A DNA stretch of 64,000 nt. It comes from Pycnopodia helianthoides (lineage: Eukaryota > Echinodermata > Asteroidea > Forcipulatida > Asteriidae). The DNA lies in assembly GCA_032158295.1 (NCBI GenBank), contig CM063261.1, positions 1,984,001 through 2,048,000 of the forward strand. The letters are read 5' to 3'. Below the pieces are notes generated by a model. The model searched no databases. It had not been told where the DNA came from and saw only the letters and a list, made by a program, of their open reading frames with translations. Made by a program: the position numbers and the translations under genes. The number at the start of each line of letters is the position of its first letter. The first letter of the stretch is position 1. This document shows, one piece after another, positions 36,332 to 48,200 of this stretch.

Positions 36332-38247
36332 ATGTCCACTGTTCAAACTGTTTTACTGTCATCTGTCAAACAATACAAAGATTGAAGAAAAAAACTATAT
36401 AGAAAAATAGACAGAAAACAATACAAGGCTTATCGGTTTTTCTTGTGTGCTTCACAGAACACAATTAAAAAGGTGTACATTTTTTGTCAACTTTCACCAA
36501 AAGGATTTAAAATTTTTAAATACACAGAAGTCACAAGATGATAAAATAAAAATTATCTTAGCTGCGCTATAAATTTGCTTAATGCTTATTGTGAAGTTTA
36601 GCAAGCAAGTAAAATATTCATGTGTTTAGATGCATATAAATAAGGGTACATGTACAAGACAGAGAAGAAAAAGGTGAGTTGGTTAGGTTATCAGTGAATA
36701 AACTGAATGTAAAATGTGACAATTATTTAGTTGTGAAAGAAACTTTACTTTATCGATCAATCAATCAATCAATCAAAACCAATTTGCAAAGAAATAATTA
36801 CTTTGTATTTTCAGTACTGTTAATTTTTTTAAATAAGTGATTAGTTATAAAGCTACACTATACGTAATTTCTTTCACACTAAATTTATTCTAAGATTTTT
36901 TACCAAGTTTCCTCATAATGTTTCCCCACGTCTGGGCAAGTCTGGTGCCATTCCTCTCATTCTTCTTTTATAGTGGAACCGAGTTAGATGCCAGACTGAA
37001 AATTCTGAAATGTTTCTGTCAGTGCAGTTTTAAAAGTCATCAAGTTTTCCTTTGGGGAAAAAATGTAGCTTTTGATAAAACTTGATTAGTGTCTCTCGTT
37101 TCACACGACACCATTAATAAACATTCATTGGTTACATATTTTGAGGACCCATAGTCAAGCTGTATTCATTATAATGATTATAAAATCATTTTTGAAGAAA
37201 ATTATTATTATTGCTAATTTCATTGGTGCAAAAATATGAAATTGTCATTCAATATAACGTGTTTATATTGTGTGTTTGCACTTTTTTCATGCAATCTATG
37301 ATAATTAGCTAGCAACATAGTCAAAAAATATATTTACATATTCAAATAAAACCACCAAAACAATCAATTTATTATGTTATATTCTCAAAACAACTAAAAC
37401 TAACATCAAAACTGGAAGACATTGATTTAAAAACGGCTTGGTAGAGACCCCTCACGATGCGGCCATCTTGGTCCTGCACCCAGAATCCACATCATACATC
37501 CGTGTATAGTGGGTCATTACATCACAGGTACCCAACTAAAAGTGTTGCATCCGTTTCATTCTGTTTACATGCATATTGAATATCCAAAAATGGCCGCCAA
37601 ATGACAATACATCTATTGCGTATAGACACTAACGTCACAAAAAAAGGTGCTCACAAAAGCCAAAAAACACTCTTACAATCTACGGCAAATTGCATATATA
37701 TAATAAATTTTAGATTTGTTATTAAAGCATAAGCGAAGAATATAAAACTTCTATCGATATTTAAGACACTGTTAAATACATATTGCCAAGCTGTGAAACT
37801 AACTCCAAGAATGAACTTTCAGTAAATTATTTTAACGTTTGGTTTTAGCTATACACATTTTTTTTTCAATAGGTCAATGAAAGATTTAAAGTTAATTACA
37901 ATCAATTTGCTAAAAACATTTCATTTTCCTTTTTTTTTTTTTTTTGAGCCCCAGACTTTCAAAGGCCCATTTTATTTTATTTTGTTCAGTCCGATTCCCT
38001 TCATTTTAAAGCCTTCACTAATTGACCTAATTTTCATCCCAGAAATCACGGCAAATAATACAGTAACGCTTTTACGACCAATTTAAGCAAGCTTTATTTA
38101 CAATGTTCATGATTGGTTGCAAATTTTGAATCATCTAAATATCACCAACAGTCCTGATCAACCATCTTCCCCAGAAATTGAATAAATTTATCGATAACAT
38201 TTTAACAATGATGAAGGATCAGTGAGGGATGAGGTCAATCAAACTAT
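36332..38247. other. AT-rich non-coding sequence
   Basis: Contains an ATCA microsatellite at about 36753-36774 and a T run near 37930. No exon seen. Confidence 0.45.
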
Positions 38248-38875
38248 TTGATTGGGGTACAGTATATCCCGATCGAAAAACAGATCACCCAAATAGGATA
38301 TAAATCAGGAAATTTGGTGGTGACAATTCCACCTTACAACATTCAAACTATTCCAATCGGGGTATACTTATACCCCGATTGGAAACCTCTCCTCCCAATG
38401 AGGGTATCAACGGTTACCAATAGGGGTGTAATTGAGTACAGTGATGGCTTCTGCCTTCAGTCACTGTCAAACAAACTATCCCAAATAGGGTATACTTATA
38501 CCCCGATAGGAACAATCTTCACCCATTGAGGGTATCAACGGTTACCAATAAGGGTGTAATTGAGTACAGTGATGGCTTCTGCCTTCAGTCACTGTCAAAC
38601 AAACTATCCCAAATAGGGTATACTTATACCCCGATAGGAACACTCTTCACCCAATGAGGGTATCAACGGTTACCAATAAGGGTGTAATTGAGTACAGTGA
38701 TGGCTTCGGCCTTCAGTCACTATCAAACAAACTATCCCAATTAGGGTATACTTATACCCCCATTGGAAACGTTTCCTCCCAATGAGGATACCGATGATTC
38801 CCAATCAAGGAACTTCTGGGTGCTCATTCCAAGGTAGTCACCCAAACTACTCTGATTGGGATACACCTTTATCCA
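38248..38875 (+). repeat. 128-bp tandem array with palindromic core
   Basis: ACAAACTATCCCAAATAGGG, TATACTTATACCCCGATAGG and GGTATCAACGGTTACCAATA recur with a 128-bp period (anchors 38471, 38599, 38727), with diverged outer copies. The first core, 38351-38384, is a perfect inverted repeat. A related copy lies at 45060-45290. Confidence 0.9.
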
Positions 38876-39150
38876 GATCAGATCAATATCCCCTTATGAG
38901 GATATAAACCATTACAAAAAACTGTCCCCATTCCCTACTAATGTTTAATACTCATCTTCAGTGCAACAGAAGAAATCCCTCCCAACAATTACTTTCCTGA
39001 CAGAAAGTACAAGCTACATCCAAAGAAACTGTTGACCCAAACTCCCCATGTTACTAAAAACTCATCTCACACCCTAAGCTGCTCCACAATGTGCAGTGAC
39101 CCCAGGTCACGGCTCTGCTGATATGCGTTTTTCTTTTATTATACAGGAAT

Positions 39151-39228
39151 CTAGGGTGCATGGTGCTTGCAGTACGGCTGGCCCCGGTCAGCGTAGAAGG
39201 CCTGTCCTTCTAGGGGAGCACCACATGA
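39151..39228 (-). CDS. PDZ-LIM gene terminal exon J, end of LIM3 and stop
   Basis: Acceptor cttttttcag. Encodes SCGAPLEGQAFYADRGQPYC and KHHAP, then TAG. It holds LIM3 ligands C387, C405 and H408, and the protein ends two residues later, as in the Enigma group. An AATAAA (sense) lies only about 11 nt after the stop, at 39140-39135; it may be the poly(A) signal, but would give a very short 3' UTR. Confidence 0.95.
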   Translation of the reverse strand, partial: SCGAPLEGQAFYADRGQPYCKHHAP

Positions 39229-42200
39229 CTGAAAAAAGAAAAGAAAAAAAAAGCGGGAAAAGAATTTAAAAATCATCCAAAAGAGCAGAGCCAAATTTCA
39301 TAAGCTGTGAAATTTGCTGAGCACTGAAAAATCCTGCTAGGCAAAAACAGGTTACCAGCTAAAAATGTCATGTAAAGTGCATTGATTGTGACTGGTTCTC
39401 TGCATAATCTCACTCAGTAGTCTTTCCAGCTTAACAACTTTATGAGTTTCGATCAAGTCAGGGATGTAAATATGAAGATCGTCAAGACAGAAAAAAAGTG
39501 ATATTCAAACATGTTTTAATTTTCATTACCGGATTAGAGCAATTGAAGCACGTTGAATGCCACTGTTTCTTCAGCGCCTCCACCCATGCATCGCCCGGCT
39601 CCACGGGGTAGTTACATCCAGCGCAGCGGACAGAGAACAACGCCTGGTAGTCTGTAAACAGGGAGAAACAAAATCATACTAACTCATACAGAGATCACAC
39701 CGGCTCTATTCAGAGCCAACACTAACCACAAAAGAGATATAATACATGGTTGTAACCGCAAGTTTACTATTTATTTATAGTTACTTCTTACTTTTTATTT
39801 CCACACCATGCAAAGCTTCAAACACCACTTAACTCATACTTTGCGTGTCGTGGTAATATTGGTAAAGGTTAACAATTTGTGTGTTTGAGAATTTATCTCT
39901 TTTTCTGCAGTGCTGTCATAGCTTTGTTCTTACCCTTCTTGCAGTACGGTTTACCCTCGCTGATGTGGAACGCAGTTCCAGTTATCGGCTCATTGCAATG
40001 GTGGCAAAGGAAACAAGCCTGATGGTAGCTGTTCCCCATCGCTTGGACGCATCCCTGAGAATGAGAAAGAAAACCCCCAAGATAAAATTCTCAGATGAGG
40101 AAGGTTTGAAAGAGTTGGTCAAACATTAGTTTCTGCACGCTGTGATTTTCAGTTTGTTTCGTAATTTCATTCTTTATTTTCAATTCATTAGGCTCAGCTC
40201 CTTCCAAATATTGGCAAAACCCAACCAGGAAAGCGTCCTCAAAAGTCAGACGAAAGTCTAACATAGAAACATTCAACCACAAAATGTGAAAGTTTGCCAT
40301 AACTTGGATTGGAGGTCACTAAAAAGCCTCTTGGGCACATACCAAACACTAAGGCCCTCATATAGCCTCACCCCTTGGGAGGTGTTCCTCTTCCAGATGT
40401 TATGTTACACTTTGAAGCATAATGTAGGCAAAATATATAAAATAAATCCCTCATAACCAGTCAATATCTGTGGTCACTAAAATCCCCTCTAGAGCTCATA
40501 TCAAACACTACGGCCCTCATATAGTCTCACCCCTTGAGAGGTGTTCCTCTTCCAGATGTTTCACTTTGAAGCACAACGTAGGAAAAATACAAACAATAAA
40601 TCCCTCATAACCAGTCAATATCTCTGGTCACTAAAAAACCCCTGTAGGGCATATATCAAACACTAAGGCCCTGGTAAATTCTCACCCCTTGGGAGATGCT
40701 CCTATTGCAGATGGCACACTTTGGAGCATACAGGTTGTTGAAGTCTTTCTCGCAGTAGACTTTGCCATTCTGCTCCATGAAGCCCTGATTAGACAGGTTG
40801 TCGTGGCAGTGGACGCAGACGAAATGCTCAGGATGCCAGTTGCGGCCTACGGCAGAGACGAATGCGCCCCTGGTAAAGATTTGAATCGTCATTAGTTTAC
40901 AATTCGAACTCCTTGGTGTCCATGGCTACAGACCCCCTGAACCCTGCATTATTCTCCTTACCATGGTAACTCAACACCCAAGGACCATGATAAGATTGAA
41001 TGACTAGTGTTAAAGACACTGGACACCTTTGGTAATTATCAAAGACCAGTATTCTCAGTTGGTGTATCTCAACAAATAACAAACCTGTGAAAATTTGAAC
41101 TCAACTTCTCACGTTTCTCACAATGTTTTATACTATCAACAGCTCTCCATTGCTCGTTACCAAGTAAGTTTTTATGCTAACAATTATTTTGAGTAATTAC
41201 CAATAGTGTCCAGTGCCTTTAAGCTAAAAGTTTGTGGTTTTGGAGGTACAGTAACAAATTCATCAAAAACATTATCAAACTTTTGGACTCTGATGAAAGA
41301 AACCCCCAAACCCCAACAATACTGGGTTCTTATACACTGCTTTATCACATCCCTAGGGGGCATATCAAAGCGCTCACTATCTGTTGAGAAAAACAGCAAA
41401 ACACTGTCACTGTATTTTCATCAAGAATTTCAAATTTAGTGGGGTGCCAACCGCATCCCTGGACATATTGAGGGCAGCATTCAATCTGACACCATGAAAA
41501 TTTCAAAAAGTCACACAATTTTTTTTATTGATTTCTAATCAACGGGGGGGGGGGGGGGGGGGGCACTTTGAACAAAATAATTTCGCAGGATTCTTACTAC
41601 CATTACCATCTTTAAAACAAGCAGGCTTTCGGATAAAAATTACACAGTTTCTTTTTCGGGGTCATCACCAAAGTACGACACTACCTTTAAGAAAAGCCAG
41701 ATTTCTGTATACTCGTGGTAAAATGTAAATGTGAGTATTGTTTATGTGTAGAGCTCTCACCTGATGATGCTGTCACATCCGTCACACATTGGAGTGCGTC
41801 CAGCCGGCGGGCCGCTTCCGCCCCCACCAGCCGGCGTCGGGGCGTGCTGCTGCCTGGGCTGGCTGGCCATGGGAGCGCGGCTGTGCTGAGGCGCTCTGGA
41901 AAACGATGGAGCCGGAGGAGGCGGGCCTGGAGGGGGTGGGAGGGGGATTAGATTGATACAAAATACTGAAACAACCACAACTTGTTGAGTGGAATGCAAC
42001 TGTTTTGCGGCCGGCTACACACCGCCCGAAGGAAGGATTCACACTGGCAGGATATGACACACCTATGGTTAATGGTTTACTCACTCCCAGTAAACGCTAG
42101 GCAACTGTTAAGAGATTAGAATCTTGGATTATGGCAACATGTCGAGAGTTTATTGCGCTTGTCTTCGTTGTAATCTAGTGGCCCTGGGGGTCAACCAAAG

Positions 42201-45200
42201 TAGCAGTCTCTGACCTACTTGTATCTCTATGGTTGCATACAGTACCTAAGTCAATACAAAGTGAAGACTAGGAAGTTATGTCTCTTTTTTTTAATATAAT
42301 TTTGCCAGGAAATTATGTATCTATCTGTTTTGTGCCTGGTTTATTACTGTGCAGTATTCTGTCATAACGTACCTGAGAGGTCAACTAGAGTAAACATATT
42401 GAGGGTATAGCTGGTTGAGAGAATGCATTGTAATTAAAAGGGTTGCGTAATTAGAACTGGAGATGTTCGAGGGTTTTCAGGGGGCGGGGCGGGGGAGGGG
42501 GGAAAGGGAGGGGAAGGGGATTATTTTCTTGATACTGGGTTACTACAATCCAGGGTTGAGGAACAGGCAGCGACTGCTGAATGTATTTTGCTGTGACTGG
42601 GAGGTGGTAGAAGCTGCTGTGAGTGGGTAAGGGGGGTGCTGATGATAAGGGTGTGAATGGTTGGGTAGTTGGGTATGGGGGGTGCTGATGATAGGGTGCA
42701 AGTGGTTGGGGAAGGGGGTGCTGATGATAGGGTGCAAGTGTTTGGGTAAGGGGGGGGGGGTGCTGATGATAGGGTGTGAATGTTTGGGTAAGGGGGGTGC
42801 TGATAATAGGGTGCGAGTGGTTGGGGAAGGAGGTGCTGATGATATGGTGCGAGTGGTTGGGTAAGGGAAAGGGGATGTTTGAGGTATGTTGGGTTTTGAG
42901 GGTTCTAACCAGGGGCTTGTGGTGACTGTTTGTTGGCTAGGGTACTGGGTTACTGGAGCATTACTGGGCGGCTAGAAGGTGCTAATGACAGAGTGAGATG
43001 AGTGCGTTTTGGGCAACTAGGTTTATAATGGGTAGCTAGGCTACTGGCTTGCAATGCATTTTTACACCGGGATTCTGTTTGCTGTGACTGGGTTGGGATG
43101 AGGTTCCGGCCATGGTAGAAGTTGTGGTGGGTGGGTGCTCTTTGGGCCACCAGGGTACTGGGTAACTAAAGGTCTGTAATGCATTTTTACGATGGGATTC
43201 CGCCTGCTGTGACTGGGTTTGGATGGGATTTCGGTGGGGGTGGTAGAAGTCACTGTGGGTGGGTAAGGGGTTGCTGATGACAGGGTGAGAGTGCCCTTTT
43301 GGCAACTAGGGTACTGGGTAGCTACAGGCCTCCAAAGCAGTCTGACTAGGCGTCTGTTTGCGGTGACTGGTTGAGATGGGGTTCCAGTGTGGGTCGGGAA
43401 AGGTTGCTGGGGGATTGGGTGAGGGTGTGTGGTGGTGGTGGGGGGGGGGCTGATTACAGAGCTAGAATTCTCTTACCTGGGGCACGTGGTGGTGGTTGGT
43501 TCATGGTGCGGGGTACCGGGTTGCTACGAGCCTGAGTCGCAATCTGACTTGGAGTCTGCTTGCTGTGAACACAAAATGGAAGAAAAATTTCAAGAAAAAA
43601 ATTAGATATTTTAGTATCATTGATATCATGATATCGCTTTCAGAGAAAGTTTCTTTAAAAAAAATGTGTTAGTTAGAAGGTTAAAAAGCTTGTTCATGAA
43701 AATAATATAGGTAAGGGAAATCATATTTAGGTTTTTTTTAAAGTAGTTCAACGACAAGGTATGAAACCGTACTTTTATGAAGTATATAGGTTCAGAACAT
43801 TCCGAGACAAAAATTGCTGTTTTTATAAACTTGTGGAAGAAAAGGGTGCCATTCGATTGTAATAATTTAAATTAAAAGTCACTTTGGCCTTGGTATAAAC
43901 CTCGACCAAGCAAGTCCTGTGCTCTGTAGAATGTTAGGACTGACTAAACAAGCCTGGGCCCAATTTCACAAAGACCTACGACTGATCATTAGTTAGTCTT
44001 GGTGCAAGACCTTCTCTTGTTGATTTTTCAAAATTTTTCCCACGAGACGGCGCTATCATATCCACGAACTGCTCTCACACAAGAACCACTCTAAGAGAAG
44101 CGGTTCATCTCTAACCTCACTTTAAAATTGTGTAAAATGTCATTTTATTTGATACTCTTTCAGAGCGAAATTTGAAAACGTGACGTCACCGGTCGTCAAA
44201 AACAAACGGGTCTGTACATTCCAAAGAGAAATTTCTGCATCTGACTAAAGGTCAAATCCAGTGCCTTCTTCTAATTTGAATGTCATCAAAATTCAGGAAT
44301 GAACTAAATGTTCTCTGTGCAGAAATGTACAGTCCATATATTTGAAATGTGACGTCATTGAACAAAATTGCGAATTCGGTTGGTCCTAAAAAAAAACACC
44401 CGAAGTCATGCAGCGAGTAATACAACTTTTTTACAGCAATAACAAGAGATTGCAAGAAATGAACATTGAACACAATCTGCAAACCTGAAATTTAAAATGA
44501 GTTAAACTGTTTGAAATAGATGTACAACTGATAAGTCGCAATGAAAAAAAAAATATATACAAACAATATAAAAGTATAGAACAAAACACAACTATCTAAA
44601 CTACAAATTGTAATATTTGATAACATAAGCGTAATAGTGCAAACACTATCAAAATAAAAAAAACATAAAGACAAATACAATCTTAAATTTGTACTTTTAA
44701 CTTCAACAAATAAAGTTACAGAAGACAGAAACCAAAACACAAAGTCCTAAGTTGCAACTGAAGAATCAAAAATGTATCCTCAAATCTGATTTAAAGTATG
44801 TAATACAAATTTTAAAGGATTAATATTTCAAATTCTTGCACCATAAGTAAGTTTTTGCCTCTCACCGTCATAACTTACTAACTGGAATGCGTTTAACATT
44901 TTGTCACAGTGGACCAAAACTCTGACCGAGCAAATTGGGCAGGATTCGAACCCCCAAGTATTTCAATGGCAAAGGGTTGTGAGTTCCAGTCCTGTCCTAG
45001 TTTAGTGTTCATTTCAAAATCACTGCAGGAATGAGTTACCAAAACACTGATTATCAACATAGCTCACAGAGTCCTGTCACCACAGTATCCCAAATGGGGT
45101 ATACTTATACCCTATTTGGAACCCTCTTCACCCAATGGGGGGTATTGATGGTCCCCAATCAGGGTATATGTAGCTACAGTGATGGCTTCTGCCTCGGTCA

Positions 45201-48200
45201 CTGTCAAACAAACTATCCCAATTAGGATATACATATACCCAGATTTACCTTAATGAGGGTATCAATATTCCTAATCAGGAAACACTCGATGACAAAGACA
45301 CTCCCTGCTTTGCTTTTATGGCGGTGAAAGGCAAAAATTTAAACATTTAAAAAGGCTGCTGGCCACAGACATTCCACATTACACTTTGACAAACAATGAC
45401 AATATTATCGATAAATAACGATAAGTAGTCGCAGAAACTGTGTTAATTTAATTACCCAGCGGAACTGGGCAGGAACATCACCTTCACCCCGTCATCAGGA
45501 GCACTGCGGTAAAGAAGTGAGTAGTAAGAAAAATAAAAAACAATCACACCGTTAAATATATTAACAGTCAGAGCACCAAGAGGGAAGGGTAAAAGTGAGG
45601 GGAGGTTGGGGGTGTAGGGTTTAGGTTAGGGGCAGTGGGTATGGGGGTAGAGTTTAGGGCAGTGGGTATGGTGGGTAGGGTTTAGGGGCAGTGGGTATGG
45701 TGGGTAGGGTTTAGGGGCAGTGGGTATGGTGGGTAGGGGTTAGGGCAGTGGGTATGGTGGGTAGGGTTTAGGGGCAGTGGGTATGGTGGGTAGGTTTAGG
45801 GCAGTGGGTATGGTGGGTAGGGTTTAGGGGCAGTGGGTATGGTGGGTAGGGTTTAGGGGCAGTGGGTATGGTGGGTAGGGGTTAGGGGCAGTGGGTATGG
45901 TGGGTAGGGGTTAGGGGCAGTGGGTATGGTGGGTAGGGTTTAGGGGCAGTGGGTATGGTGGGTAGGGTTAAGGGCAGTGGGTAGGGTTAGGGGCAGTGGG
46001 TATGGTGGGTAGAGGTAAGGGGCAGTGGGTATGGTGGTAGGTTTAGGGGCGTGAAATGTGGTTGGTAGGGGGGATGAGGTCAGGGTGGGCCTGAATGGAA
46101 AAGATATTTAGAGAGGAGGGAGCTAAAATGGGTAGATTGTGGAAGCGGAGGGCCAGAGGAGGAGACCAGGGGTGTTTTGTATGTGATTGGGTTTGGAGAG
46201 AGCAGAGTGAGGTGTGGGTAAGGAGGTGGGTGGGGGAACTTGTTGGGTTGTGGGCAGATGGGTTCTAAGAGAAGATTTGTGTGTTGTGGAACGGGTGGAA
46301 GGATTCGGCGTGGATCAGCCGGAGAGGGTAGGAGGTTGAAATGAAGTGGGTATAGATGAGTTGGTTGTGGATGGGGGAGGCTTGTGGTGGTAAGGTTGTA
46401 GGGTCAACAGTTGGCCTAGAGGGTGAGATGGGATGAAGGAATAAGAGCGAGCGGCTGCCAGTTACTACTTATCTGTCCAGAGGAGTTTTTCGTCTTAGTT
46501 GCTCGAACGACGAGCGGCGCAGTGTAAGAATTCAAAAAATAAGATCGCCTTTTATAAACCGTTTTTCTGTAAGAGCTATGCCGAGCAGCACACCGTTCCA
46601 TATCCCTGACTGATGTAGGCTAATCACTTCTACTGCCGCGGGGTACCAGACTAGGTTAAGTGATTATATTCACTGAGACATTTTGTCGTAAAAGTTCAAG
46701 CTTGTGTTCAGACACGGCGTAATGGTAGTTTTCTTAATCGGGGTTGACATTTATAGAGCAGGCTGAAGGCTTTCTTTGCCTGGAGCTGGGATTAGAGGAT
46801 ATTTGCTGGTGCTTCCTCCTAATGTTTTTCCATCAATCTTACCCTCACTTCTTAAAGATATTGTACAGGATTGGTAAGGATAAACAAAATCATTGTTCAA
46901 TTTTAGTTTGAAAGCTCACTGACTATGAAGACATAAAAGGAACCACTTTTTTTCTGTGAAATATTCCCTCTGAAAATCACTATTAAAAAAAAAACACAGC
47001 AAGAGACGCAAGTCCACAAATTGAAACAATATTTTTCTGATCAATTCTTGTTTTTATTCATTATCAATGTTTCACTTTTATTTTGGGAACATGTTTCTGT
47101 TTTTGCAGTAATATTCGTCCCCGAACGTGCAGTTCAAATTAAATATCCATATCGACAGATCTGGATCATGCTATTAAATGCCGGCAGCTGGTGCTGAACA
47201 TGATGTACAGGGAAAAATAAATTCGAAAAACTCACATCACATTTTGTTTGATGTGATATGACATGACTAGTCTGACAGAGGGACCTATTACAGCAAGGTT
47301 TGAGGTTTCGATTCAATGGAAGCCAGACAGCTCAAGAGAATGTCACTCCTAACAACTATACAAGCGATTACCACTTTCGTTTTTTTCTGAATTTATTCTT
47401 ATTTTTTTTTAAAGATAGAATGACAGAAAGGATTTCTTGAATTTTTAAGTCTGCTCCTAAAAGTGAAAAATTATTTCTTTGTTTGATCGCTTTGTGCAAA
47501 AAGGAGAAATGGTGCTTATGGAAAAAGGGAAATTTTATGGGAAAGAAAGTTATGGGGATGGGAAAAAGGGAAATCTTTGGATGGGAAAAAAGGTTGGATG
47601 GGAAAAGGGAAAAGGTTGGATAGGAAAAGGGAAAATCTTTGGATGGGAAAAGGGAAAATTTGGATGGGAAAAGGGAAAAGGTTGGATGGGAAAAGGGAAA
47701 AGGTTGGATGGGAAAAGGGAAATCTTTGAATGGGAAAAGAGAAAAGTTTTGATGAGAGAGAAGAGGTTTGTAAGGGAAGAGAGGACAAGGGAAAGCAGAG
47801 GAAAAACGTTTCTATAAAAAATACGATTGAATAAAACAGTAGCAATTATGTTCACTCCAGAGCAAATGAAAACCCTGACAAGAAATTCAACTGGTGCTCA
47901 CATCTTTTTTAGAACAGGAAATTCCAGTGGGCGTGAGACAATTGTCCAATCAAACGCTGCTACTCAAATAAAGAACCAATCAGGTTTATGGAATTGCAAA
48001 GTCTTTTTGCATCGAGCCTCCCATCTTGTTTTAGGGCAGACTGTATCAAGAACTCAAAACTTCACACAATTGTTCCAACCGTCGTTCCAAAGATTGGGCA
48101 GGGAGTTGTTGATAAAATAATTTATTTGACTGGAGTGAGCACAATTCAAACACTGAACACAATTTGCAGAATTTCTTCAAACAGCTGGCTTCACACTTTA

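Noticed and set aside
45600..46060. Interstitial telomere (TTAGGG) array
   Set aside because: GGGTTTAGGGG occurs once per unit but the unit is 28-30 bp; it is a G-rich minisatellite and not telomere repeat.
47479..47855. Lys/Gly-rich (plus) and Ser/Phe/Pro-rich (minus) open frames
   Set aside because: Low-complexity translation of a polypurine minisatellite.
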